The notes under the pieces: model-generated
What the model saw: only the letters and a program-made list of their open reading frames with translations
What the model was told of the DNA's origin: nothing
The model's database searches: none
Assembly (NCBI GenBank): GCA_009602735.1
Contig: WELA01007099.1
Coordinates: forward strand, 176,069 to 240,068
Source: Mesotaenium endlicherianum
Taxonomy: Eukaryota > Streptophyta > Zygnematophyceae > Zygnematales > Mesotaeniaceae
Length of the DNA stretch: 64,000 nt
Reading direction: 5' to 3'
In this document: positions 1 to 12,804 of the stretch, piece by piece
Position numbering within the stretch: position 1 is the stretch's first letter
How the letters are laid out: each line of letters opens with the position of its first letter
Program-made: the position numbers and the translations under genes

Positions 1-3000
1 GCCAGAAATAAGAGTTGCAACACCCAACTCTGCTTCCTACAATCACTCGACACAAACAATGTCGGCTCACCAGCAACACGAAGTTTGCGTCCCTCAAGGG
101 CCTTGCTTCTCTTGGATGCAAGGACGACAAAGGCAGGGACGTCGGTTGAGGTGCTTCGGACGGGCTCTGCTGCTTGGAAAATGTGAGCTCCGGAGTTAAA
201 TTGAGAAGAAGAAGCTGAGGAGAGATGAGCTGAGGCGCGGAGGCTATCAGGAGATGCTGTCTGCCTGTCGGAGCTTCTCAAAGAAGCTGAGGAGTATTTA
301 AGACCTGCAGACACCTTCACAGTCCCTGTGTGCTCCCTCTGAGAGACGCCCTGCTGAAGAGCAAGTCTCAGCGGGGCTTCAATACGTGCAGAGCAAATGG
401 AAGCCATTGCTGTGACTCAAATTTGCTGTGTTCTGTTTCCTTGACTCCCAACAAGAGGAAACAGGAGGACAACGATGGCAAATCGTTTCCAAAAGCTGGG
501 AATGGAAGAAACTGGAGTTGGTCTGCTCCTTACCCTCCCCCTCGCTGCTCTGCTCCCGCACCTCCTGGAGCCTTGAGGTTCCGATATCTTAAATCGATAT
601 CTCAGAATGAACGCCGATTCGAGCCCCGTCGAACGACTGCAAACGACTGTCGTGGGCAATCGTGAGCATACAGTATCGCATTCGCGCCTATTTTTCCGGG
701 ATATTTGGCTCATGGCAGCTTATGGATAAGCCGATTCACGAATCTCTCAGCTGCTCCCTGCGAAGTCATGAGCAACTCTTATTGGCTGTCAGAACTTAGT
801 ATACATAAAAGAGAGATATATAGCTTCTGCTTAATAAGTATCTGAAGGAAACGTCAAATATAGTGACGAGCATAGAGAGCGCCCGTGATTGGCGATCATT
901 TCTGTTGTCAGTGGTAAGGTCAAGGATTGCACACCAAGCCACACCAAGCACACAAAAGGCCTGCATGCATTGGCATGCATGTACTCGCTTCTTCTGTTTT
1001 TCTATCCAACTTAGCGACAAATTTGTGCTGAATTAAAACATCGGTTTGTTTTGGAGTCAGCCGTCGTCGCTCGTCGGATCCATTCATTGTGTAATTAATT
1101 CTATAAATCCTCAGACGATTTTGGGCGCCTGAAAACGCCGTCGGCAAAACTCACTCGATGTTCCGGTCGATACGACTCGCTTCTTACCGGTGGCAATGAA
1201 GTTATTTATTTCAAAGTAAATCAAGCAAAGTACACTGATTGTATGTCATGATATTCTAGTGCTAGTAGTGCACACTAGTAATCCTAGTACCATATCCTAA
1301 TCGAGGTATCCATCTATAAGTCATGCAGCTAGTATTCTGGTATTTAATATCACGCCCTATGGAATTGAGAATAAGCCACTAGCAGTTATTGGCTCATATT
1401 CTTGTATGGACTTCGATGTTTGTATGTCATGTTGGGCACAGTTAAGTGTCCGGTCCTTTGGACAGCTTGGCCTTTACCATTATGTAATGGTCTGTGTGCT
1501 AGTGCAATTACAAGGTGGGCTAAGAGAATTCAAGGTGCAACTACTAGTTGTTTTGCTTGCGCAAATGAGCCGCTTAGTGCAGCTGCTCAATGATTTAGGC
1601 AATTGAACAATTGCAGATGTGGTGGATATAGTCCATTTATTGGTTGCGCTCACTTCTCACGAGGGAAGGAGTTGTGGGTAAGCATACACTCATCATACTA
1701 CATTTTGGTTATCTGTAATATATGTCATATAACGAAATACTTGCAATTGTGGAACCACTTATGACTTGTGGTCTAAAATAACTTCCTTCAAGCCCTATAA
1801 AAATCTCATTATTAGGACGTCTCCTTAATTTTTTTGGTCGGGTTATGAAAATTTCAGTGTGACCAAAGCTTTGATTATTCAATCACTGTTGACATGTTTA
1901 AATATTGAGTCTATAGAGGCTTGCAAGATGTTGCTAGTACTACGTAAGCGTGCCAATATGTGACGACTAAGATACAAACTGCTCAACATAGCAGAAAGAA
2001 CAGACTATAATCGCCATAGTCGATCATACATTAATTTTACACCCGACCGCTTTAGGTGTTACCATGCAATTTTCTTCTATCGTTCACCCGCCTCCCTTGT
2101 CGGAAGGATGTAGTTGCACTATTCGGGGAAATTATTAAGAAATGAAGTTGAAGTTAGCAAAATGATCGAAACCTACTACCAAACTTCCAACTTAGTAGGA
2201 AAAAAGATCTTGCACTTATCGTCCTCCCCAACGGCAAAACTAGCTGACAAATATGGCGTGCAAAACTATGCAATATTTCACACAAAATTTAACTAGACTA
2301 ACCATGTTCCCCCTTTTGGCTTAAATCTCCAAACAAGCTCGCGTGCGCGGTTCGTAGAGCATGCATTCAAATAACATGCAAAAAAATGAACCGATTTGTT
2401 TTTCAACGTTGATCTTATTTGCCCATTTTAATGATTTTCTTTCGAAAATTCAAAAATGAAAGTTCATACCACTTTCCCTCACAATTGCCATGATTTAAAC
2501 GATTCTAAATCTCTTGTAAAACCGCAATTCCTTCATGTGAGAGAGAGTAGAATCTATATGATCCTCACAAACTTCAGCGAGAACTCAAAGTTCCATTCAG
2601 TTTGCAACGCAAGAATGGCAAGGCAATAGTTCAATATAATTTTAAAGAGAAAAAACTAGAGCAAAAGAAAGTGGATCAAAGCCAAGAATGACAAAATTGT
2701 ATGTCACCACATATTTGCAGATTTTAATGTTGACTGTCCATACCTCTTGATGAGAAGATTTAAGCGAAAATGGGACAAAAATGTCTTGTCAAGTCAAAAT
2801 TTGTGTGAAATACATTTTCATGCCGTAGTTGCCAGGTTGTTTTCAGAATGAGTAGAATGGCATGTGCAAGGCCTACTTCTGAAATCTTTGAAAGGTGGAT
2901 GATAGGCCTCCGTCTTATTGCAAAAAACTCATTATAACTTTCCCTTAAGTCTATCCCTCACATGTCTCTCTTGTCAAAAGCGTATTGCTTGTGCGGTAAT

Positions 3001-4072
3001 ATTTATTGTATCATGTGTAGAATGAAATATTGCACGTCATTTATGATGTTGGTTATACCCAAGCGACTACTTAAGGGTCAATTAAGGAGATTGTATTGTT
3101 TCATTGTATATGAATCCCAACAAATATCTGGAGTCAAACATTGCACGATAAAATATTTTTTGTAGAGCCCTAGATGTACGTGTAGAAAGTGAAAGGATGT
3201 AGAAAGTAATTCATAGAAATAGGAAAATTATCTCACAAGATGCATTTTCACGATCGTGTGTCGTGGATATCGACAGTGGAGATGATTTCCACGACATGCG
3301 TTTTCATAATCATGTGTCAAAGATATAGACAGTGGACATGTTTCTTCCACAAAAGACAATTAATTCACAAATGTGAGCTAGCAGTTTTTGTTTCTCATTA
3401 ACGTTTAAAAATGTGGCATGTCGAATTAAGAGGGTTCCCTCGACGGCAGCTGAAAGGTGTTTGAAAGTGACACCTTATGTAGAATTAAAGTGTTACGAGC
3501 TCCTTGATTTTGTGGCACTTGCATAAAAGTCGAGAAGTAACGACGTCATTAAGGTCTTCATGTCATTATGCTTCTATTTGAGCGCGATGCATTATTAGTA
3601 TGTACTTTTGGAGTCACAAATTATGTAATGTTCTTCCACTTCTTGATGCTAATGTGACAATCTTTGCATGCCATTGCTTTCATTCTTATACAAAATAAAA
3701 AGTCAATACATGTAGATGAAGCTTGTCATCCTAGTTATGGAAAACAATTTTCTCGTATCTGTAAAACGTAGACGTTCACGCGTATTACGTCGACCTTTGC
3801 CGTATAACGTCCGCAATACGTTGGTCAGCTGAAAAATCGACAATTAAACTGATGACGCGTGCGGAAAGCAAAACATTCCTGATCTCAGACAACCTGATCG
3901 AAGAAATCGTGCAAACACGTCCAGTCATCGCCAACTACGCGGGAAGTGTGTGGCGGGGGAACGATTGTGTTTTAACGCGTAAAACAGGATAGATTTCTAA
4001 ATACTTTACGACGAACATCGTCGATTTGGTAGACACTAACGCACCAGATGAACTAACCACAGCCCACAAGCT
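1..4072. other. Gene-poor intergenic stretch
   Basis: I see no convincing gene here on either strand. The open frames are short, lack family resemblance and have no splice-supported continuation. Base composition is AT-rich with scattered homopolymer runs. The only structure I can name is an imperfect tandem duplication near 3.24-3.36 kb, listed separately. Confidence 0.6.
3241..3358. repeat. Imperfect tandem duplication, ~58-bp unit
   Basis: Two adjacent copies of roughly 57-61 bp are visible. Each starts with a TGC(A/G)TTTTCA motif, contains ATCGACAGTGGA or ATAGACAGTGGA in the middle, and ends with a TTCCAC-containing stretch. The copies have diverged by many substitutions, so the duplication is old. 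No function is suggested. Confidence 0.6.
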
Positions 4073-5297
4073 TTGTCACCACTCACCAGCTCGTTCAAGA
4101 ATCACTGCTACAAGTTTATACAGCTTCAATGCTCAATGCCACCAAAATTTCTCCAGGAGCCTCTGAGCCTCCGTAACTTCCAGTTCCAATGTCGCTCAAT
4201 AGTTTCTGAGGGGTTGTACTTAGGTGTTAGCGAAGATGGCGATCGTGGGGACTCCCTTTCTTCGGGCTCACAGGAAGATGAAGATCGACTAATGGAGGTG
4301 GAGAAGGGCTCAAGCGTAAGAGAAGGCGGCAATTCAAAAAACAAACGTAAGTTTGGGAAGCATTCCAAGTTAGTGCTGTTTTTTCATAAGGTTGTCTTCT
4401 TCGTTGTGCTCCCGGTGGCTGTTATAGTCCTAGATATGCTATGAAGATGCTGGTAGGCTACATTTGCTCTTTCTACCTACATTCGTGTGCTTCTATTGCC
4501 TTGCTATTAATGTGCCGGTATCCTATGTTTTGTCATTCTAGCCGCATCCATTTGCTTCCTATTGTGATTCTCCTGCCAGGCCTCTGCATTTTTTTCTATT
4601 CTCGCTGTTTGAGTCCTTTTGTTGTGCTGTCTACTAACCTTGTATTTATTATTTTGTTTGGGCCTGCTACTCAGCTCTTTCATTCATTGTATTCACGTTC
4701 TTTTTTGCCACCCGTTTATTCCTATGCGCTAAGTGTGTAGCTGCCTGCTGGCTGTTTATGCTCAGCTGTGCTCTTCTGTTATTCTTGATTCTCCATGCCG
4801 CCAGCGACACTGCTTGTGGCTGCTGAGGCTTGTTTCTTTTCGACACTTTTAGCTGCACTCTTTGGGTTGTATATGTGACGTCTGCTGCTTGCTCTCCGCT
4901 GCTAATAACTCTTGTGAGTGCTTATTTGTCCCTGTCTGTTTTTGTTTTTTGATCAGGGAAACATTTTTCATTCGCGTTCTCCGCGGAACGCTGAGAGTGG
5001 CAATATGTTACAGTCAAGCCTGACTCCAAGGATCGTAGGACCACTAGAGTACGTTGCAGATTTTGTGATTTCGAGATGTCTCGAGCATGCACAAGGATCC
5101 GCCTGCACTTGTTTCAGATCAGGGGTCGAGGCATCGCAATATGCCCCAAGGTGGACCAGGATGTCGCTGAGCACATGGCCATTGTCGTGCATGAAGATGA
5201 TGTGAAGAAGATCTTGAAGCAGAAGAACGAAGATGAATTGCGTCGCATCAGGGAGTTGCGGCTCAAATGTAATGAGCGTGGCGGTGGATTTGGTTAA
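4073..5297 (+). CDS. Weak candidate gene, unknown product, possibly broken
   Basis: An open frame at 4073-4444 gives a Ser/Arg-rich start, then an acidic and basic stretch (about residues 55-100). A good splice donor (GTAAGT) follows a Lys/Asn-rich segment near 4347. A later open stretch around 4960-5297 follows a plausible TTGATCAG acceptor. It includes a charged helical segment rich in Lys, Glu and Arg (about 5150-5280) and runs directly into a truncated LTR at 5279. I do not recognise any family. It could be the remains of a plastid-targeted or membrane protein gene whose 3' end was replaced by the LTR, or simply chance open frames. The frames do not join cleanly by eye. Confidence 0.2.
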
Positions 5298-5693
5298 CCG
5301 AGGTCCTACCAACGTGGTTAACTCCCGGGTAGGCGGTGCCATCGCACTGGCCGTTGAACAGTAAACTCATTCCATGTACATATGCTAGGCATTGCTCTCG
5401 AGTTCGGCATTCGGAAACGAGGCCAACTCTCCTGTACAGCTTACTGAGAGTGATCTGAATCCAAGGCGAGAAGCCGTTGATACGCACTGTCTTCTAACCT
5501 TGCTTATGTATGAGTTTACTGATTTGCATTATTGATGTTAGTTTACTCGCATTTGACTTACGAGTATTATTCCCTGCTAGTGTGTTGTCCTTTGCCGTTT
5601 GACCAGTCAACGGAACATACCAAAAATATTACTTGTTGATATAAAAATCTTTATTAATTGTTAATCGCCTATTTGGTAAGTCGATTCATTTCA
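5279..5693 (-). mobile_element. Truncated LTR of the same chromovirus family
   Basis: About 415 bp matches, in inverse orientation, the first part of the 745-bp LTRs at 46172-46916 and 54272-55016. The match includes the terminal sequence ending TTCA at 5693 and the shared AATTGTTAATCGCC block. The remaining ~330 bp of the LTR is absent. No internal element sequence or primer site adjoins it, so it is a solo, truncated fossil. It differs from the two intact LTRs more than they differ from each other, so it comes from an older insertion or a sister copy. Confidence 0.85.
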
Positions 5694-7220
5694 TTGCACC
5701 TCATCTTGTGCTCGCACACACTTTGTCTTGCAAGCGGGCTTCTCTTGAGCTCACTTTCTAGGAGCTCCTCCACTTGAGCAGTTGGGGTCTGTTCTATATA
5801 TGAGCAAGGGGATCATACACCTCTACTTGCTCCACCGGCAATGCGCGCTCGCCAAGGTTGTTAGGAGGCACGCTTGCTACATGCGATGACCGGGCCAAGG
5901 TCACCAAAACAAGCGCTTCTCCTTCACCTTCACCTTCCCGCGTCGCTTCTTTGCTAGCGGGCTGAAGATAGCTACTTCTGGTCTTATCTACCTCCACCTA
6001 TTTCACTATCTTCACTTGACCATACTCCTCCACGGTCTTCGATTGACCCGTGCACTAGAGCACTAGAGGATAGGCTACTCTTCTTGTGCAACTCCTTCCA
6101 CATGCTTAGCTTCTTGAGTGCACTCTAGCCTTGGTCACCCCAATGACACTTCTTACTACTAAACCCAGCTTGCCTTGGTGCTCTACTTTCACATGAAGAG
6201 CTTCCATAGATGCACCAAAATCTGCCCCTTAACTATGCCATCACACAACTAATGGCACACACGCTTCAAGTGGGAGACATCTCTTGCACTAGCCCTCTTG
6301 CACCAACTTCATATCTTGCTTCTTCTTCCACACCATAGGCTTATCTTCATCATAGCTCTCACCCTGAAGTACTCCATAGTAGTCTCCTCCATAAGAAAAA
6401 GAAAAATCGGAACTTGAAAGGCTCCATCTCCACTTATCTTGCTTGAAGAAAAATCTGCGTCACTTCTTCTTGCTCCAAGCCTTCTCCACGGCGCTTTTCT
6501 TCACTTGAGGCTTCATCAATCTCCATAAGAATGACCAAGCTCCGTCATGGCTGGCCAACATATACAGGAGCTATATAGAAGTGATGCAAGACAACCCAAA
6601 TCTAGCCATATACTTGGCCAACTTGGTGCAACACCCCAGTGCACCCTCTCTTGAGCTTCTCATGAGCTCCTCTTGAGCTTGCGAGTGCTATGCTCGCCAA
6701 AGCTCCTAGACTTGCAAGTACACATGCTTGCTAAGTCCCCGGTTGCCTACTCTTAAAATCTGCTCCACCTTCATTGAAGATTTGAAATAAAGATGTGCAC
6801 ACACTCCTTTCTAGCCACTACCACCTCTATAGAAAGCCCCCCTCAAAGAAAGTGCTTAACACCAAAGAGCTTGCATCTTCAAGGAAAAATCCAGCCGTGT
6901 AAACTCCATATTTTCTTCATGCTCATATGTCTCCATACTCAAGCAAAGGTTGCTCTATATTACTTATATCACTACTATGCTTGGGCAACCTCCTTATACT
7001 ACAAGGAAGATGTACAAAAATCTGGTTGCATCCAAGTTAACTCTTCTTGGAGCACCTCCCTCTTCCCATCTCCTCCCTCCTTCAAGAGAGTGAGATGCTA
7101 GCTTGCATCAACGTCTTCATGGTTGCCCTTAGCAACTTATAAATAATCCTTGCTTCTCCTCTCTACCCTCTCTACACTCCATCACCAACCAAAGCTCCCT
7201 CCTCCAAATGAAGCAACTAG
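5694..7220 (-). mobile_element. Probable non-coding internal region of a second LTR element
   Basis: This 1.5-kb stretch is strongly pyrimidine-biased on the + strand, with repeated CTTCTTC- and CTCCTTG-like tracts, so it is purine-rich on the - strand. It contains no long open frame. It ends immediately before a primer-binding-site-like sequence read on the - strand (7221-7235). The simplest reading is the leader or internal part of a minus-strand, probably non-autonomous or decayed LTR element. I could not find its second LTR, so its left limit is uncertain. Confidence 0.4.
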
Positions 7221-7235
7221 GTAGCTCCGATACCA
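7221..7235 (-). other. Primer-binding-site-like sequence (initiator tRNA-Met type)
   Basis: On the - strand the sequence reads TGGTATCGGAGCTAC. This is the plant-type match to the 3' end of initiator tRNA-Met that LTR retrotransposons use to start reverse transcription. It abuts a TGTGAAAG sequence on the + strand, as an LTR edge (TG...CA) should. The chromovirus at 46-55 kb has a near-identical site at 54257-54270. Confidence 0.6.
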
Positions 7236-7790
7236 TGTGAAAGGGGAGAGGGTGCGGGGAGTGCGCCCACACACACTCACGCACCCTTACCCGCGAGTGG
7301 AAGCGTGCACGAGGACCTTTCCTAGTTGCATACACAAGGTGGAGTGGCCTGGTGGTGTGCCACCCTTGCAAGAGAGAGAGAGTTACATGAGTGAGGAGTG
7401 GAAAAGAACTCACTTTCTTAAGAAAAGTTGTGTACAAGTTACGAAGGTTAGACTAGAATAAGCTCCCTCCACTTCCTTGTGCTTCCCCTTTATCCATTAC
7501 CTCTAAGTGTCCTCTCTAGCAAAGTACCTCCAGAACCTTCTCTTATGGCTCCTTCATGTAGGTGACCTTGCCTAGTTGGACAAGCTAGCACACTCACACG
7601 CACACAATCACACTCTAGAATATTCTACTACACAATCCGCTAACTCCTCACGGAGTTTCTAGAAATTCCACGATCACTTTGGCACTCTACGTAATTGTAC
7701 GTACTTTCTGGAACCCTCATGTTTCAATGTCCTACTTTCTGGACTCCAACCGAAATTTTCCTTGTCACTAAATAGAATATGTGACATTAA
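7236..7790 (-). mobile_element. Candidate LTR of a second retroelement family
   Basis: It begins TGTGAAAGG directly beside the primer-binding-like site, which defines this edge well. The outer edge is not determined: no partner LTR or target duplication was recognised, and the end given is an estimate. The sequence is unrelated by eye to the chromovirus LTRs in this window. Short open frames inside it are not convincing genes. Confidence 0.4.
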
Positions 7791-9045
7791 AAACTCACTA
7801 AAAACTTCCAAAATTCATAACTATCTCAATACTTGTCCAAATGACTTGAAATAAAGGCCAAAGTTCTTCTAAAATCACACTCTATGCATATAAAATACTA
7901 GAAAGAAACAAACTACACTTTCATAACCTTACAGTCATGACTTTGACCAATGAGGTAAGCTATTTATCAGCATAAGTAATTTGTGAAATAACAACAATTT
8001 GGAAAGATGGAAAGGCAACTGGGGAAGATTCACCAATGACGGATCAATGTTTGGTGGCGGCAACACAACTAGACCGAACTTGCATATGGCCCAACAACAT
8101 AGTGAACTTTTGGCAGCCATACGTGACGTGACAACATAGTATTGTAGCATACACATGTAGTGAGTACATATATAATTTTTAGGTGAAGAGAGACATGGAT
8201 TTTCTTGTCGTTAAAACACTTCTAGTGTTGTAGAATTTGCACATTGTGGTTTGTGAAGCTGGTTGGGCACACGGTGGATGTTAGAAATCGGTGGAGGTTA
8301 TTAGACTATGCTAGTATGCTTCACTGTGGATGATCACCTCTAGCAAAAGTGGTGCTACGCTACAAAAAAAGTTGGTGATAAGTAATTACGAGGTTTTTTT
8401 TGGGTTGGCTTAGAAATCACTTTTGTGAAAAGTACAATCTTTACTCCTACTTAGCTTCATTGGTGGCGTGATTATCCAATAAAATTGCTTGAAACCTTGA
8501 ACGTGATCCTAGGCATAGATAGCTTAGTGGAAATACTCTCAACTCTTTGCTTTCATAAATTTCGCCTTTCGTGTTTTGTGTCCGTGACCTGAGTGATGAA
8601 GTGTTCAGAATTTTAAAGACCATGGCTTAGAACAGGAATGAGAGATAGGTAGTAAGGAATGAGAGATAGGTAGTGCTAGTAAGAAAGTGTGGGCAGGAGT
8701 CGAAACATCTCCATGTCTCGTTGAGAGGTAAAGTGCTCTTGGTTTTGACCACCAAAAGGTTGTATGATCGGTGGACGGCACGCGTGCGATTGGGTCCCCT
8801 CGCAGACAGGCACGACACGACGACTATTTAACCTTCCCAAGACAATCAAGTCCCGATGGTAATGCTCGTTAAAAATTACACTGCAGTATGCCAGTTACCT
8901 CGAATTGGTTCCGAAGCAAGTCTAACGATATGAAGTGTAGTATGTAGAACGTACTTCATTTGTCACGTATCCGCTTCTTGTTGCACCTGGAGAGGAGGTG
9001 ATACAGTTTGCCAGAAAGACAAGCAGCGCTTTCCATTCAAGGAAG
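7791..9045. other. Intergenic, upstream of proteasome alpha-5
   Basis: No gene recognised. It contains a small tandem duplication of AATGAGAGATAGGTAGT near 8637-8675. The last few hundred bases are presumably the promoter and 5' leader of the proteasome gene, but I see no distinct TATA element that fixes a start site. Confidence 0.5.
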
Positions 9046-11724
9046 ATGTTCCTTACTAGGTGTGTGATCTGGTGATGTTACTCGATTGATTCGGTTGTTG
9101 TAATCTTTGGTGCCCTTGTAATTCGATTTGAAGGACGCTAGCATCGATACTGGCTGATGTTTCTTGATCGTTTTCCCTCAGGAGTGAGTATGATCGAGGA
9201 GTGAGCACCTTCTCCCCAGAGGGTCGGCTATTTCAAGTGGAATATGCAATTGAAGCTATTAAGGTGAATGTTCAGATCCTGAGTGTTGTACTAGGAGTTT
9301 CTGAATTTGTTGCAAAGCCTTTGATGTTGAGAAATAGAAGCAATATATGCATGCTTATAGTATGTTTCTGGGTCATTTGGCTTGGGATATTGTGCGCAGT
9401 TAGGTTCGACTGCAGTTGGCATTCAAACAAAAGAAGGAGTTGTTCTCGCCGTGGAGAAGCGTATAACATCGCCCTTGCTCGTAAGTAAATTGCGCTCATT
9501 AGTTCCTCTTATATGATGTCATGGAACCTAGAAGTGTGAGGCCGGCTATTTTGGACCTTGTCTTGTTGCCCTTGTTACACCTTTAGATGATGTGGCTATC
9601 ACGTGCGCATGGAAGCTGGATATAAGCTCCTAGACTGCGGGCACTTGGTGTAGTGGCGGAACTCTGTTAAAATAAGACGTAGTGCCTATGAAGAACTCCT
9701 CTGATGCATGAACTTCACATGCTTTTTTGACATAATAATTACTGTTGTTTGAAGTATTGTGTTGTGCACATTGGTTTTGAGAGTTGGCTGGTCATGTAAG
9801 AACAAGGCACTTGAGTTACACATCAAAGGGTGCTTGTGGGGTTATGGTGGACAATGCAGGAGCCAAGCAGTGTGGAGAAGATCATGGAAGTAGATGAGCA
9901 CATTGCATGTGCTATGAGCGGTCTCACAGCAGATGCCCGCACTCTCATTGAGCATGGCCGCTTGGAGACTCAGGTGCCCTGTCTGACACTTGCTTACCTG
10001 CCTGCCAATCACATTCCTTGCGTTGCCCCCACTTTTGGACATGCACCAGGCGGCATGATGGTATGGATGACTTGACTTTCTCAGACGGGCAGTGGACATG
10101 TCCATGGTCTGAGGGCGTGCAGAATCACAGGTTCTCATACAACGAGGCCATGACAGTGGAGTCGTGTACTCAGTCACTCTGCGACCTGGCTCTTCGCTTT
10201 GGAGAAGGAGATGACGACTCCATGGTCCGTTTGACTCCTCCATAGATTCGCTTAACGTCAACCTGCACACTCCAAATAATCTCGTATTACTCTTCAGGCA
10301 TGCTAAATGAGCACTTCTGCCATTAAGCCCCTCATCTCTGGGAAAATATGAGCACCACTTGTGGCGTCCTTTTATTTGCAAGACATGCAGCTCTGCTTGA
10401 GCTTACCCTCCCGCTGGTGGCTGTTGGCTGGTGCTCCGGTTGCAGAGCCGCCCCTTTGGAGTTGCACTGCTGATTGCTGGCCATGACAAGCGCGGCCCTT
10501 GCCTGTAAGCCCTTGTCCCCTGTCGAATGCGCGCACGTAGTACTTAGGTTGTCTTGCATGCATTGCTGCATCCTTATTTGCAAACGCAAATATGTGTCCA
10601 GCCTGTCAACCTTGTTAGTTTAGCTTGGTAATTGAGAATGAGGATATGGGATAGCTTGGTTTTTGAGAATGAGGATATGGGCTCAGACAGGCCCCACATT
10701 CCAAGGCTGCTTCAGTTATACTACTTTCTGAGGTCAGCTGACTGTAAGGGGTTTGGACATGACTCCTCAGCATGTGATGTCTGTCCGTCTTACTATATCA
10801 TCTTAGTAAGGTTTCTGTCAGCCGCTTGCTCAATAAATCCCTTTAGCCATGTAATGATTTGAGATTTATGAATCACATCTTTTGACATTTGAGAAAACAT
10901 TGCATGTATAAGCAGCCAGTGTGGCCTGCAACTTGGGTCCCTAAGCCTGCAGTATATTGTGGAGTGTATGAGAGCACAGCCGACAGTTTTGGTGTTGATG
11001 ACACGGTTCATGCGCTTGGGCAGGTACCACACAGACCCCTCGGGCACATTTGTGAGGTATGAGGCAAAAGCTATTGGAGCTGGCTCTGAAGGAGCTCAGA
11101 CAAATCTCCAAGAGCACTTCCAAAAGGTTTGACCTGTTATGCCCTGGCGCTCCCTGCCAGACATATGTAGCTGCATGTCCTCCTGCTGTCAACTTCGTGC
11201 TGGTGTGTGTGGACCATCGTAAAAGGTGATCTCTGCAATCTCTTTTCTGCTTTGTCTATTGGATGCTGGAAGGTATGCTTGGAAGTTCCATGCTGCCCAC
11301 AGAAGAGTTCGTAGATAGCGGAGGATGTGTTTGCTTCACTCCCTCATGATTCTACTACTGCTGGCTGCAGGATATGACTTTGAAGGAGGCGGAAACCCTG
11401 GCTCTGTCAACTTTGAAACAAGTGATGGAAGAAAAGGTACGTGACATGGCTCTTCCTCAGGCCTGTGCTTGCATGTGCCCTCTGAGCAATTATGCTTAGC
11501 TTTCTTCACTGTTATCTGCACCTCACTACCCTACTGTCCTTTCTTGGTTGTCAGCTGTGCCCCAATTGGCATTTCCGGTGAAATTTATTAATTAAGATAG
11601 CTGCCGTTTGCGTTCCGTGTCTGCGCAGGTTACTTCAACTAATGTGGACATTGCCTCTGTAGCACCTACTTATCATTTGTATACAAAGCAGGAAGTAGAG
11701 CAAGTGATATCACAACTAACTTGA
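9046..11724 (+). CDS. PAE1: 20S proteasome subunit alpha type-5
   Basis: Structural subunit of the alpha ring of the 20S proteasome, which gates substrate entry in nucleus and cytosol. Nine exons can be read with consistent phase and GT-AG borders: 9046-9059, 9182-9263, 9400-9480, 9860-9973, 10123-10224, 10446-10504, 11024-11126, 11371-11436, 11629-11724. They give 238 residues, the expected size (about 237). The N-terminus [20 protein letters not shown] is the alpha-type signature, followed by [12 protein letters not shown], then [20 protein letters not shown] and [20 protein letters not shown]. The C-terminal half has [18 protein letters not shown] and [18 protein letters not shown]. Exon 1 is only 14 nt and was placed from the conserved N-terminus. 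Introns are mostly 100-500 bp. The downstream neighbour, plastid bL12c, is convergent. Confidence 0.95.
10620..10681. repeat. 31-bp tandem duplication in a proteasome alpha-5 intron
   Basis: Two adjacent 31-bp copies, each containing AGCTTGGT followed by TGAGAATGAGGATATGGG, differ at only about three positions. They lie in the intron between the sixth and seventh exons. Probably a recent slippage or unequal-crossover duplication. Confidence 0.8.
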
Positions 11725-12804
11725 AGTTGGTCACATGGTCGACACTAGAGATTCAAGTAGGACCAATGTAGCCGGCACTTCTTGATTCTGAATACTTTAC
11801 TTGAAACAAGTTTCATCACTCTCCATCAATCAGTTCTACAGGAATTGATTGTGAGCTTAGACAAACTTGACGCGTGCGATGGATACTCTAATCACGCGCA
11901 CGCGATCCTTTTGCACTGCCAGTTACAAATAGCAACATGTGCTGTCCCTACACATTGACATATCGAAGCCTGGAACACCCTTTGCACGTTGCTGCTCTCA
12001 ACGTGCAACTCTGGTCTCCCACCGTCAATGAGCAGTTTCCAGACTTTATGCTGCAATTCGAATACAACCAGTGAAGCCCTAATTACTGCAAACAATCTGA
12101 GACCACCGGAGTAACATCTCCTCAAGATGTGCACAGGTCAGCAATTCTTTGGGCAAATGCCGGTCACAGCGACACACTTTCGGATTAAGGTAATAGTGCT
12201 GTATCTTAAGACTGCAACTGAACAACACTCAAAACAGGAGAAGATATGCAAGATGCAACCGGATGGCAATCAAAGATAAGAAGGAAGGACTTAAGATACT
12301 AACGTTGCAGCCCTCAAGACCACACAGTAGGGCTTCCAAGGAGAGTTCGACAACCTACATTTGCCTCCAATGTCAATCTAGCCTTCAAACAGAGTCGATT
12401 CGGACAATGAATACATGATGATATGCACTCACCAAGACAGCCCGTTCTCAACATTGCAAACCCATGGGCAAGTAAAGGTTTATGGAGCACCCATGAACTT
12501 AGAAATAGGCCTCATTTTTTGTATAAGAAGCTACAATCCCACATTCTGTCCAGACCAAGAGATGAATAGAGGAGGTTGTTTCTTAGGAACGTGCAGTCTC
12601 ATTCTGTACGCCTTCCTGAAAAGCTATACCTGGTGTAGAGGACGTGTAAAGGACAGCGCTTGAACAAAATATCTACATACACATGGATAAGTCCTAATCT
12701 AGGCCAGCACAGAATGCCCCATTACCTCGGCGCAATATGCATGAGTTACCATGGCGTCCTGTATCAGCTATCACAGCCTATCTGCCTAGCACAGTCAACT
12801 CAAT
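11725..12804. other. Convergent 3' flank between proteasome alpha-5 and bL12c
   Basis: About 1.1 kb with no convincing open frame. It should hold the 3' UTRs of the two convergent genes. I see no terminator-like or RNA structure that I can name. Confidence 0.6.
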
